From the NCBI GenBank assembly GCA_029287755.1, contig JARFQM010000454.1, positions 1 to 15,101 on the forward strand: a stretch of 15,101 nucleotides of DNA, written 5' to 3'. Under the pieces are notes generated by a model. That model saw nothing but the letters and a program-made list of their open reading frames with translations, had not been told where the DNA came from and did not search any database. Position numbers and translations under genes: made by a program. Shown here piece after piece: positions 5,994-13,402 of the stretch. Position 1 is the stretch's first letter. Each line of letters opens with the position of its first letter. The DNA is from Desulfofustis sp. (GTDB lineage Bacteria > Desulfobacterota > Desulfobulbia > Desulfobulbales > Desulfocapsaceae).

Positions 5994-6947
5994 CTAAAGT
6001 CTGATTCTCTGCCAACTGCCGTCTGCAGCCTGGCAGGCTTTCCGAGTGTGCTGATACACTCGTCCCTGGACGTTATAAATACTCTTGTATTCGCGACACG
6101 GCTTTCCGCCTGCTCCGCTAAAGGTTTGGTAGGGAATCAACATTGCACTGACAGTCTGGTCACTATTGGCCCAACTCGCCGATATACCCTGCTTGCCATC
6201 CGCAAGCGTTCGATACAGTTGCTTTTTCAATTCATCCTGTTCCTTCTCGGGAAGATATTCGCTGTTAAACCCGTAGCCTCTCAACTGCTCAATTCTGATA
6301 GACCCGCCTGCATATCTTTTTTCAAGTTTCACGTAATGCCTGATGTCGGGGCTGTAATAGTAAGTGTGTCGACCGCGCCATTCATTGCCATCGCTGGAAT
6401 ACCTGTTGCATGACACGACATAAGTGTCAAAATCGCCGGCCGGCACAGACACCCTTTCGGTGCCCTCCACGTTGCACTCCCACCGACGGCCCAGTGTTTC
6501 CGGCGCCCCGCCATCGGCTTGGTAAATGGTCTGGGTAATATCGAATCGGCCAAAGTTTCCAAATTTCAGCGGCCAAAGAAAATCCGCAGCAGCGTTTGTT
6601 GTGCTTGTCCCCCTGCTGCCGGCGGCCTGCCAAGTAAGCTGCGGCACCAGGAAATTTGCCAAGCCGCTGCTGGCGGAGCCGCTGGCATACTTCCAGCTGA
6701 CCATGCCGTTGGAACTTTCGGTGACTATCATGGACAGACCGTTGTCATACTCAAAAAACTCACCTGCTGAATAGGTCGGCAGATCGGCGAGCAAAAGCCT
6801 GTTGGAATCGACGGGCGCTTTGGGAATTTGCTGGTTGGCACATCCTGCTGTTAGGACTATTGGAATGACTAAGACAAATAATAAATATGCGTGAGAGTGG
6901 TTCACTCTTCGCACGTTTAAAGCTGTTGCAAGGATCTTTGAGAACAT
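5994..6947 (-). CDS. Lipoprotein with DUF3108-like middle part and surface-antigen-like C-terminal domain
   Basis: This is a predicted lipoprotein of 317 residues. A hydrophobic segment (20-33) ends in the lipobox LTAGC with the lipidated cysteine at 36. The middle part contains ERVSVPAGDFDTYVVSC (165-180), which resembles the 'VPAGxF...' strand of DUF3108/TapB-like proteins, and C158/C180 could form a disulfide. The last 50 residues (PYQTFSGAGGKPCREYKSI, then a strand and ACQAADGSWQ) look like the small surface-antigen domain found in rickettsial 17-kDa-type proteins, with C284 and C305. It is the first gene of the minus-strand unit, 66 bp before the Ser/Gly protein, so it may act in the envelope on that product or on its display. 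AAGGA lies almost against the ATG at 6947, so a slightly later start is possible. Function is unknown. Confidence 0.78.
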   Translation of the reverse strand: MFSKILATALNVRRVNHSHAYLLFVLVIPIVLTAGCANQQIPKAPVDSNRLLLADLPTYSAGEFFEYDNGLSMIVTESSNGMVSWKYASGSASSGLANFLVPQLTWQAAGSRGTSTTNAAADFLWPLKFGNFGRFDITQTIYQADGGAPETLGRRWECNVEGTERVSVPAGDFDTYVVSCNRYSSDGNEWRGRHTYYYSPDIRHYVKLEKRYAGGSIRIEQLRGYGFNSEYLPEKEQDELKKQLYRTLADGKQGISASWANSDQTVSAMLIPYQTFSGAGGKPCREYKSIYNVQGRVYQHTRKACQAADGSWQRIRL

Positions 6948-7542
6948 TTCCTTCTACCTAATGCTGAATCTAGTGAGAAGTTGAATGCAGCGACGCCAAA
7001 TGGATTTTAAAAACCCTACCACTAAACTGTTTAACAAACTCTCTAGTGATAGAACGTTTACCGCTACAGGTTTTATCCATAGATTTTTTTTTTTTTAAAA
7101 AAGCCTGTTTCAGAACCGCACACATCATGGTGCTGGCACACACCACAATGAAGTACATCAGGGGACGGTAATACTGTAAGAAATGGTGTCAAGATGGCCG
7201 ATCATGCTGGTTTGAGGCAACCCCAACACTTAGACAATCCAGTCTGACCCGACCGTTCTCTGGAGTTGTATCAGCGACAAGTAGTTGGCGAAAAACAGAC
7301 TCGTCAAGCCCTGTGATCAGGCCCTGAAAGTCGCCAGCAGGTTTGGGTTACGTTGAGGTAGAGCATAGATTAAGAGCTTTACCTAAGGCGGCATTGTTCA
7401 AGAAGTTCCTCCCGAGCACCAGGTGGATGACAGCATCCAAAAAGAGCCAGGAGGGAGCCAGGCTTTCGACCAGGATCATTTCTGGTCCTTATTCCTGAAC
7501 GCGGTATTCGCTCTATACAGCAATGCCGCAATAGGCTATCGG
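6948..7542. other. About 600 bp without a convincing gene
   Basis: No reading frame here shows a recognisable protein. The longest minus-strand frame (6970-7158, 62 codons) contains the product of the poly-A/T tract and has no family features. A run of 13 T followed by 6 A lies at 7084-7102. A 6-bp inverted repeat GACCAG/CTGGTC (7468-7473 and 7482-7487, 8-nt loop) lies 56 bp beyond the YceI stop and could be a weak transcription end without a U-tract. Two copies of AGCCAGG occur at 7445 and 7457. The plus strand around 7270-7320 can be read as a short peptide followed by stops, so a decayed gene is possible but unproven. It must also hold the promoter of the lipoprotein operon. Confidence 0.5.
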
Positions 7543-8136
7543 TTAATTGCTCAGTAGTTCGAGGCTCACAAAAACATCGACATCTTTACCGACGACACCC
7601 ATGTCGTAGAATTTTCCTGCGCCGACGCCGTGCGCCAACCGATCGATGGTAACCCGACCATTGAATCCCGCCACGTTGGTCCCTTTCTTTGCTGGATGTT
7701 CTTTGACTCCTTCTAATTTCAACGGTAGGGTAAGATCATAATCCTTCTCCTTGATGGTCAGGGTGCCTGCCACATCGTACATTCCGTTTCCCTTGTCTGA
7801 AATTTTCGAGGATTTAAAGGTCATTAGCGGAAATCCGGCGGCATCAAAAAAATCCGGTGACTGGAGGTGTTTGTCTCTTTTGCCGATGTTTGTGTCGATG
7901 GAATTAACCTGAATTTCGAAGTCGAATTTAGAGCTTTCCAGATCGGCAGGATCGAAGGCGATATCGGTTATGAACTCATTGAAATGGCCGTGAACTTTTG
8001 AAAAAATGTGATCGACACTGAAGTAGATATTGGAGTGAGCTTTGTCCAGATTCCAGGTTGGCGCCGCACTGAATGCCGAGGTGGCCCAGGCTGTTGTCGC
8101 TATCGCGGTTACTGCCAGAAGTTGCAAGATTCTCAT
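7543..8136 (-). CDS. Secreted YceI-family lipid-binding-type protein
   Basis: This 197-residue periplasmic protein has a clear Sec signal (residues 1-24, cleavage after AFSA) and then a complete YceI domain. Diagnostic parts are WNLDKAHSNIYFSVDHIFSKVHGHF at the start of the mature chain (positions 28-52), the central DFFDAAGFPLMTFKS (about 95-109) and the repeated strand TLTIKEKDYDLTLPLKLEG. YceI proteins form a lipocalin-like barrel that binds a polyisoprenoid or other long amphiphile, and are often induced by stress or high pH. The gene is divergent from a LysR regulator with about 210 bp between the starts, so the regulator may control it. AGAGGG lies 6 nt before the ATG. The family is certain; the physiological ligand is unknown. 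Confidence 0.95.
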   Translation of the reverse strand: MRILQLLAVTAIATTAWATSAFSAAPTWNLDKAHSNIYFSVDHIFSKVHGHFNEFITDIAFDPADLESSKFDFEIQVNSIDTNIGKRDKHLQSPDFFDAAGFPLMTFKSSKISDKGNGMYDVAGTLTIKEKDYDLTLPLKLEGVKEHPAKKGTNVAGFNGRVTIDRLAHGVGAGKFYDMGVVGKDVDVFVSLELLSN

Positions 8137-8294
8137 GATTTTCCCTCTTTATCGTTTTAGGTAACATCGATTCAGTCATACTCTGAGTAGAACTGCTCCA
8201 GTTTTCTAACTGCCATTTTCGGTCATTGTGAATTCGACTCTAGTGCGTCAATGGCCCGAAATACTCTTGACTCTTATTGTTTGTATGGATTATA

Positions 8295-8340
8295 TGCAAA
8301 TCAATGCACTATTAATGCAATTTTATTTTGCAATTTTGCA
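8295..8340 (+). promoter_or_regulatory. Cluster of five TGCA half-sites upstream of the LysR gene
   Basis: TGCA occurs at 8295, 8305, 8316, 8329 and 8337, so the first three are about one helical turn apart. TGCAA-N7-TTGCA (8316-8332) is an inverted repeat of the size expected for a LysR-type operator. The cluster lies 7-52 bp before the regulator's probable ATG at 8347 and between it and the divergent yceI-like gene, so autoregulation and control of the divergent gene are both plausible. Confidence 0.45.
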
Positions 8341-8346
8341 AACCAA

Positions 8347-9222
8347 ATGGATTGGAATCAATTTCAATACTTTCTCAAGGTTGCCGATCTTGGAAATCTC
8401 AACGCAGCGGCCCGTGAACTCGGCGTTAACCACACAACGGTATTTCGCCGTATCAAAAGCCTCGAAGATCGGTTGAATGTTCGATTATTCGAACGGACTC
8501 GAAAAGGGTACGTTCTGACCGAGGCTGGAGAGGAAATTCTCGGCACGGTGCAGCAGATCGAAGATCAGATGTTTGATATTCAGCGTAAACTCCTGGGAAA
8601 AGACATCCGCTTGAGCGGCAATTTGAAAATATCCACTACCGACACCATCGGCTACTACTGGCTCCCTCCCTATATCAAGGCCTTTAAAGATCTATACCCC
8701 GAAATATTAATCGATCTCGATATCCAGATACGCTTCACCAACCTTACCAAGCGCGAGGCAGATGTAGTCATACCCGCCGTCAATATACAACCAGACTTCA
8801 TGGTGGGAAGAAAACTCGCGCCAATATACTTTCGTCTTTACGCTTCAACACCCTACATCGAGAAATATGGGCTGCCGGCAACTGTGGACGACTTCCCAGC
8901 CCACCGTTTTCTCTTCCCCAACGAGGCGTTGGCTACTCTTTCAGCAAGCCGGTGGCTTAAAAAAAACGTGCCTGCTCACTGCGTGGTTGCGGCGAGTGAT
9001 AAACTGTCAACCCTGTTCAAATTTGCCCAGCAGGACATGGGAATTGCCGCACTGCCTCATTATGTAGGTCAGTCAGATGGCCAGATGGTGGAAATTATGG
9101 AGCTGCCGGATGACTGTCATAGAAATGTCTGGATTCTTACCCACCCAGATCTGAGAAATACTGCCCGGGTCAGAGCCTTTATGCAGTTCATGCATCAGCA
9201 GGTAAAAACATCACCTGGCTGA
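8347..9222 (+). CDS. LysR-type transcriptional regulator
   Basis: This 291-residue DNA-binding regulator begins MDWNQFQYFLKVADLGNLNA, with the helix-turn-helix at about 17-36 (NLNAAARELGVNHTTVFRRI) and the following SLEDRLNVRLFERTRKGYVLTEAG wing (38-61). The rest is the periplasmic-binding-protein-like effector domain. I chose the ATG at 8347 because the LysR fold normally starts there; the frame stays open upstream to 8251, but those 32 residues are not LysR-like and run through the TGCA operator cluster. No strong Shine-Dalgarno is seen before 8347. It is divergent from the YceI gene, the usual geometry for a LysR regulator and its target. The inducer cannot be told from the sequence. Confidence 0.93.
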   Translation: MDWNQFQYFLKVADLGNLNAAARELGVNHTTVFRRIKSLEDRLNVRLFERTRKGYVLTEAGEEILGTVQQIEDQMFDIQRKLLGKDIRLSGNLKISTTDTIGYYWLPPYIKAFKDLYPEILIDLDIQIRFTNLTKREADVVIPAVNIQPDFMVGRKLAPIYFRLYASTPYIEKYGLPATVDDFPAHRFLFPNEALATLSASRWLKKNVPAHCVVAASDKLSTLFKFAQQDMGIAALPHYVGQSDGQMVEIMELPDDCHRNVWILTHPDLRNTARVRAFMQFMHQQVKTSPG

Positions 9223-9366
9223 TATCAATACACTTTATTTTCCACCCATCACCTCCTGGATCGGCTTCGTTCATCATGTGAGTGCAGACCATCTATTGTC
9301 CTGAGCACTAAAAAAACAACGACTTCTGCAGAACCAAGAAAAAATCGACAAGTCGTCAATAAGCTG

Positions 9367-9393
9367 AAAAGTGTTACATTGTAGTACTTTTTT
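9367..9393 (+). terminator. Terminator-like hairpin after the LysR gene
   Basis: AAAAGTGTTAC (9367-9377) pairs with GTAGTACTTTT (9381-9391) across a 3-nt loop, 11 pairs including two G-U wobbles, and runs into a T-tract ending at 9393. It is A-rich before and T-rich after, so it could work in both directions. It is about 145 bp from the LysR stop. Confidence 0.45.
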
Positions 9394-9414
9394 CTTGACA
9401 TGATAGCGCAGATA

Positions 9415-9432
9415 TTTTAGGTATGCCTAAAA
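9415..9432 (+). promoter_or_regulatory. DtxR/IdeR/MntR-like metal-dependent operator
   Basis: TTTTAGG-TATG-CCTAAAA is a perfect 7-bp inverted repeat of the TTAGG...CCTAA form used by DtxR-family metal-dependent repressors, and unlike a Fur box. It lies 81 bp before the iron-binding-protein ATG and just downstream of a TTGACA (9395-9400), where a bound repressor would block the promoter. The GCCTAA half-site is repeated at 9444-9449, 19 bp on, possibly a second dimer site. Confidence 0.65.
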
Positions 9433-9495
9433 ATTTAGAGGTCGCCTAATAGGCGGCGAGATCAATTAATAAATTTTTAGTCAATGGAACCCAAA

Positions 9496-10518
9496 ATGAG
9501 AAACAAGGCCCCCAAACGAGCATCTCTGATTGCAACTCTACTTGTACTATTCACCATCTTGCCCCAGCTTGTTACAGCGAAAGAAAATGAGATAGTAGTC
9601 TATTCGGCGAGAAAGGAGCATCTTATCAAACCGCTGTTTGATGCCTATAGCCAAAAGACCGGGATCAAAATAAAATATATCACCGGCAAAGAAGGCGCAC
9701 TGCTTGAGCGCTTGAAGGCCGAAGGGAAGAATACTCCCGCAGATATGCTCATCACCGTTGATGCCGGAAACCTCTGGCAGGCCGCCCAGGAAGGTGTCCT
9801 GCAGCCGGTTGACTCAGAGATTTTGAGGCAGGCCATCCCGGCGAAACTCAGAGATCCGCAGAACAACTGGTTCGGTCTCTCTGTCAGAGCCCGGACCATC
9901 GTCTACAATACAGAAAAGGTAAATCCGGCTGATCTGAAGAGCTACGAAGACCTGGCTTCTGACCGGTGGAATGGTAAACTGATCCTCAGAACCTCAAAAA
10001 AAGTCTACAATCAATCGCTTGTCGCTTCGTTGATTGCCGAGCACGGTGAGGAGGAAGCAGCCAAGATTGTCAGTGGCTGGGTAGAAAACCTTGCTGCTGC
10101 TCCCTTCAGTAACGATACCAAAGCACTCGAGGCCGTGGCTGCCGGTCTGGGTGAGATCACCGTGGTCAACACATACTACTTCGGGCGGTTGATAAAAGAA
10201 AAATCCGAACTGCCGCTGGCCATCTTCTGGCCCAACCAGGATTCTGGTGGGGTTCACATGAACGTCTCCGGGGCTGGAATCGTCGCCCATGCCGACAATA
10301 AGGAAGGCGCCCAGAAACTGCTTGAATGGCTGGCCGGAGAACAAGCCCAGGCTTCTTTTGCCGGCTTGAACATGGAGTTTCCCGCCAATCCTGCCGTGCA
10401 GCCCGATCCGACAGTGGCAGCCTGGGGAACATTCAAGGGCAGCCCCCTGAACGTTGCCCTCTATGGCAAGCTTCAAACCCAGGCAATCATCCTCATGGAT
10501 AAGGCCGGCTACAAGTAG
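9496..10518 (+). CDS. fbpA: Ferric-iron ABC transporter substrate-binding protein (FbpA/FutA type)
   Basis: This periplasmic protein captures Fe3+ for the permease encoded next. It has a Sec signal (MRNKAPKRA followed by a hydrophobic core, cleaved near VTA-KENE) and the mature start EIVVYSARKEHLIKPLFDAY typical of iron-binding proteins. Counting from 9496, the tyrosine pair of VVNTYYFGRL is Y227/Y228, the position of the conserved iron-ligand tyrosines in this family, and Y36 lies in VVYSARKEH. Length is about 340 residues, as expected. I prefer the ATG at 9496 because GGAA lies 6 nt before it; an ATG at 9484 would add four residues. It is the first gene of a three-gene iron operon behind a DtxR-type operator. 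Thiamine-binding relatives share the fold, but the adjacent operator favours iron. Confidence 0.9.
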   Translation: MRNKAPKRASLIATLLVLFTILPQLVTAKENEIVVYSARKEHLIKPLFDAYSQKTGIKIKYITGKEGALLERLKAEGKNTPADMLITVDAGNLWQAAQEGVLQPVDSEILRQAIPAKLRDPQNNWFGLSVRARTIVYNTEKVNPADLKSYEDLASDRWNGKLILRTSKKVYNQSLVASLIAEHGEEEAAKIVSGWVENLAAAPFSNDTKALEAVAAGLGEITVVNTYYFGRLIKEKSELPLAIFWPNQDSGGVHMNVSGAGIVAHADNKEGAQKLLEWLAGEQAQASFAGLNMEFPANPAVQPDPTVAAWGTFKGSPLNVALYGKLQTQAIILMDKAGYK

Positions 10519-10530
10519 ATTGCACCTTTC

Positions 10531-12147
10531 ATGGCTCTTCTCTACAAACGGGACCCGTGGGGGTCTGCTGCCTGGGTCCTGGCAGCTGCTGTCCTGATAC
10601 CGCTGATAACACTATTCAGTTCCTTCCTGACCCCGGAAAAAGAAATCTGGCAGCATCTGTCGACCACCCTGCTGCCAGATTTAATTAAGAACACCGTCTT
10701 TCTGGTGTCTGGCGTGGCACTGTTCACGGCGGTGATCGGTGTATCGCTGGGCTGGTTTACCGGCGCCTGCGATTTCCCCGGACGGCGTTTTTTCTCATGG
10801 GCCCTTGCCCTTCCCATGGCAATGCCGGCCTATGTGATGGCTTTCATCTTCCTCGGCCTGATGGACTTCAGCGGACCCGTTCAACAGCTGCTCAGAGCTG
10901 TTCCCGGGTTTGAAGGCAGGATGTTTGAAGTCCGTTCCACGCCGTTCGTCGTCATGGTCATGGGATTAACCCTCTATCCCTACGTGTACCTTCTCAGCAG
11001 GACGTCGTTCATGAACCAGGGGAGAGCTATTCTGGAAGCCTCCCGGACCCTCGGACTTCGTCCATCCAGGGCTTTTTTTAAAGTTGCACTGCCGATGTCC
11101 CGCCCCTGGATTGTCAGCGGCCTAGCCCTGGTTCTGATGGAGACGCTCGCCGATTTCGGCGCCGTGTCGATCTTCAACTACGATACCTTCACCACTGCCA
11201 TCTATAAATCCTGGTTCGGCTTCTTCTCGCTGAAGGCAGCCGCCCAGCTTTCTTCCCTGCTGGTTATCCTGGCGGTGACTCTGGTTTTCGTTGAAGGACT
11301 TTTCAAGAAGCGCATGAGGTATTACGACTCTTCAAGGGGAGCGGTTGCCTACACCCGTCTCAAACTCACCGGGTGGCAGTCATTAATGGTGGTTGCCTAC
11401 TGTTCGACGATACTGTTTGTCGCCTTTATTGCGCCGATCCTGCAATTGACACTCTGGAGTATGAAAGTAGTCCGCTCCGGTGAAAGCACCGCTTATCTGG
11501 AAGTAATTGTGAAAACCCTCTTTCTGGGTGCGGCTGCAGCCGCGATAATCTGTCTGGCGGCAGTTCTGCTGGCCTATTCCCGGAGAAGAAACAAAAGCTG
11601 GAGCAACAGGGTGTTGAGCCGTATCGCCACAGTCGGCTATGCACTGCCCGGGACAGTTCTTGCGGTGGGCATTTTCATACCACTATCGAAGTTCGATAAC
11701 CTGCTCAGAAAAGCGGTGGAAGCGATCGCCCACATAGACCCGGGACCGATTTTCCAGGGTACCCTGGTGGTCATGCTGGCCGCCTATCTCATAAGATTCC
11801 TGGCAGTGGGGTTCGGAGCGGTTGACAGCGGCATGCAGAACATTAAACCGAGCCTGGATGAGGCGTCGGCCATACTGGGGAGACGCGGGGGAGAAACGTT
11901 GAGGGAAATTCACTTTCCCTTGCTGAAAAAAGGACTCCTGACGGCCCTCGTCCTGGTCCTCGTGGATGTTATCAAGGAGATGCCCATAACTCTTATGACT
12001 CGGCCATTCGGCTGGGATACCCTGGCGGTCAAAATTTACGAACTAACCAGTGAGGGCGAGTGGGTGCGTGCGGCATTGCCGGGCTCCTATCTCGTACTGG
12101 CCGGCATCATTCCAGTGATTCTCTTGATCAATCAGATGGAGAAATAG
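10531..12147 (+). CDS. fbpB: Ferric-iron ABC transporter permease, fused two-domain (FbpB type)
   Basis: This 538-residue inner-membrane protein carries about twelve hydrophobic segments in two homologous halves, so one polypeptide supplies both membrane domains. Each half has the EAA loop that docks the ATPase: EASRTLGLRPSRAFFKVALP at 169-188, and DEASAILGRRGGETLREIHFP at 443-463. FbpB and SfuB proteins share this fused layout. It starts 12 bp after the binding-protein stop and is followed 1 bp later by the ATPase gene, so the three are one operon. No strong ribosome site precedes the ATG. The family is clear; iron as substrate follows from the neighbours and operator. Confidence 0.92.
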   Translation: MALLYKRDPWGSAAWVLAAAVLIPLITLFSSFLTPEKEIWQHLSTTLLPDLIKNTVFLVSGVALFTAVIGVSLGWFTGACDFPGRRFFSWALALPMAMPAYVMAFIFLGLMDFSGPVQQLLRAVPGFEGRMFEVRSTPFVVMVMGLTLYPYVYLLSRTSFMNQGRAILEASRTLGLRPSRAFFKVALPMSRPWIVSGLALVLMETLADFGAVSIFNYDTFTTAIYKSWFGFFSLKAAAQLSSLLVILAVTLVFVEGLFKKRMRYYDSSRGAVAYTRLKLTGWQSLMVVAYCSTILFVAFIAPILQLTLWSMKVVRSGESTAYLEVIVKTLFLGAAAAAIICLAAVLLAYSRRRNKSWSNRVLSRIATVGYALPGTVLAVGIFIPLSKFDNLLRKAVEAIAHIDPGPIFQGTLVVMLAAYLIRFLAVGFGAVDSGMQNIKPSLDEASAILGRRGGETLREIHFPLLKKGLLTALVLVLVDVIKEMPITLMTRPFGWDTLAVKIYELTSEGEWVRAALPGSYLVLAGIIPVILLINQMEK

Positions 12148-12148
12148 T

Positions 12149-13243
12149 ATGCAGCATGAAGCTCCGCTTTTACAGGTTGCCGATCTGGTGATTTCCATTG
12201 GCAGGAATGAAATAATAAAAGGTGTGTCATTTACCCTCAGCCAAGGTGAGATCGGTTGTCTGCTTGGCCCAAGCGGCTGCGGCAAAACAACCTTGTTGAG
12301 GTCCATTGCAGGCTTTGAAGAGGTTCAACAGGGGAAAATAAGTCTTGGTGGACAAACAATTTCCTCAGAATCCATCGCGGTTCCCCCTGAACAGCGCAAC
12401 GTCGGCCTGGTATTTCAGGATTATGCGTTGTTTCCACACCTCTCGGTGGCTGAGAATATCGGCTTCGGACTCAAACAGACTTCCCGGAAAAAGCGTCGGC
12501 ACAAGGTGGAGCGTCTGCTCGAACTGGTGGGGCTCAGCGACGCTGTCCGGGCCTTTCCCCACGAACTATCCGGAGGGCAGCAGCAACGTGTCGCACTGGC
12601 CAGAGCCATCGCGCCAGAACCACGGCTGCTGCTCTTGGATGAGCCCTTTTCAAATCTCGATGTCACCCTGCGTGACAAGCTCACGGTAGAAGTCAGAGAT
12701 ATATTAAAAACCACCGGAATTACCGCCTTGATGGTAACCCACAATCAGTTCGAGGCCTTTTCCGTTGCCGATTCGGTCGGTGTCATTTTCGAGGGGGCCA
12801 TTCAGCAATGGGACGGTGCCTACGACGTCTATCACCGGCCGGCGAATCTGGAGGTGGCTACTTTTGTCGGCGACGGGGCTATCATCCGCGGAACGGTCTC
12901 AGCTCCCCGGCAAGTATCCTGCGGATTGGGTGAACTTACCGGCGACCTCTCCCTGCCCTGCGAATCGGGATGTCATGTGGATCTTCTGGTCAGGCCCGAA
13001 GACGTATTGCACAACTACGACTCCGCGGTAAAAGCGCGCATCCTGCATAAATCATTTCGAGGACCTAATATCCTCTATAAGTTGGAACTCCCCTCCCAAG
13101 AAACCTGCCTGGCACTTGTGTCGAGCCACCACGACCACAAGTTGGGAGAATACATCGGCATTGTACCCGAAGTTGAAAACCTGGTGGTGTTTCCTTCCAG
13201 GGCACCGATGTATATCGCCGGGGAAGATGTCAGTCAGCGCTGA
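12149..13243 (+). CDS. fbpC: Ferric-iron ABC transporter ATP-binding protein (FbpC type)
   Basis: This 364-residue cytoplasmic ATPase powers uptake. All nucleotide-binding motifs are present: Walker A GPSGCGKTT (40-48), Q-loop FQDYALFPHLSVAEN (89-103), signature LSGGQQQR (140-147), Walker B LLLLDEP (160-166) and switch histidine H198 in VTHNQ. Residues after about 240 form a TOBE-type regulatory region (PEDVLHNY around 287-294, then strands), common in the iron, thiosulfate and polyamine ATPases. The start follows the permease stop by one base, so translation is coupled. A perfect 12-bp palindrome GTCAGCGCTGAC covers the end of the gene, but without a loop or U-tract I do not call it a terminator. 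Assignment is strong. Confidence 0.94.
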   Translation: MQHEAPLLQVADLVISIGRNEIIKGVSFTLSQGEIGCLLGPSGCGKTTLLRSIAGFEEVQQGKISLGGQTISSESIAVPPEQRNVGLVFQDYALFPHLSVAENIGFGLKQTSRKKRRHKVERLLELVGLSDAVRAFPHELSGGQQQRVALARAIAPEPRLLLLDEPFSNLDVTLRDKLTVEVRDILKTTGITALMVTHNQFEAFSVADSVGVIFEGAIQQWDGAYDVYHRPANLEVATFVGDGAIIRGTVSAPRQVSCGLGELTGDLSLPCESGCHVDLLVRPEDVLHNYDSAVKARILHKSFRGPNILYKLELPSQETCLALVSSHHDHKLGEYIGIVPEVENLVVFPSRAPMYIAGEDVSQR

Positions 13244-13355
13244 CCCTTTATCGGGCCCGCGCCAGACTACAAGTACCAGCTCTCTTCTCAAGCTCCGCTA
13301 AATCCCTGATCTCTACAGCGGGACCTAGCTCGTACCTACCTTACCGTTGGAAAAA

Positions 13356-13402
13356 ACAAGTCCGAACCTACAATAAGCCGGTAGCGACAGGGGCTTACTT
13401 GT
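13356..13402 (-). terminator. Possible terminator of the multicopper oxidase operon
   Basis: Read on the minus strand, an inner stem TAAGCC/GGCTTA (13374-13379 with 13392-13397) is nested inside an outer ACAAGT/ACTTGT pair (13356-13361 with 13397-13402), followed by a T6 tract (the A-run before 13356 on the + strand). The outer and inner stems are separated by about 12 unpaired bases on one side. It would end transcription just after the oxidase stop codon. Confidence 0.3.

Larger units (their letters stand above)
9223..9483. other. 261-bp intergenic region holding terminator and iron-type operator
   Basis: No gene is seen. The region contains a 7-bp inverted repeat ACGACTT/AAGTCGT (9319-9325 and 9350-9356, 24-nt loop), a terminator-like hairpin (9367-9393), a TTGACA at 9395-9400 that could be a -35 element, a DtxR-type palindrome (9415-9432) and a second short inverted repeat CGCCT-AAT-AGGCG (9443-9455). 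It therefore separates the LysR gene from the iron transporter operon. Confidence 0.6.

Noticed and set aside
6970..7158. 62-codon minus-strand frame upstream of the lipoprotein
   Set aside because: It contains the poly-Lys product of the homopolymer tract, has no recognisable features or ribosome site, and is probably noncoding.
8150..8165. TTTTAGGTA in front of the YceI gene as a second DtxR site
   Set aside because: Only one half of the palindrome is present; the other arm is missing, so it is likely chance.
8251..8346. 32-residue N-terminal extension of the LysR protein
   Set aside because: It does not resemble LysR proteins, covers the TGCA operator cluster, and the fold normally starts at the Met encoded at 8347.
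13233..13244. Perfect palindrome GTCAGCGCTGAC as terminator of the iron operon
   Set aside because: It has no loop and no U-tract, and overlaps the stop codon; 12-bp palindromes of this kind are not enough evidence.
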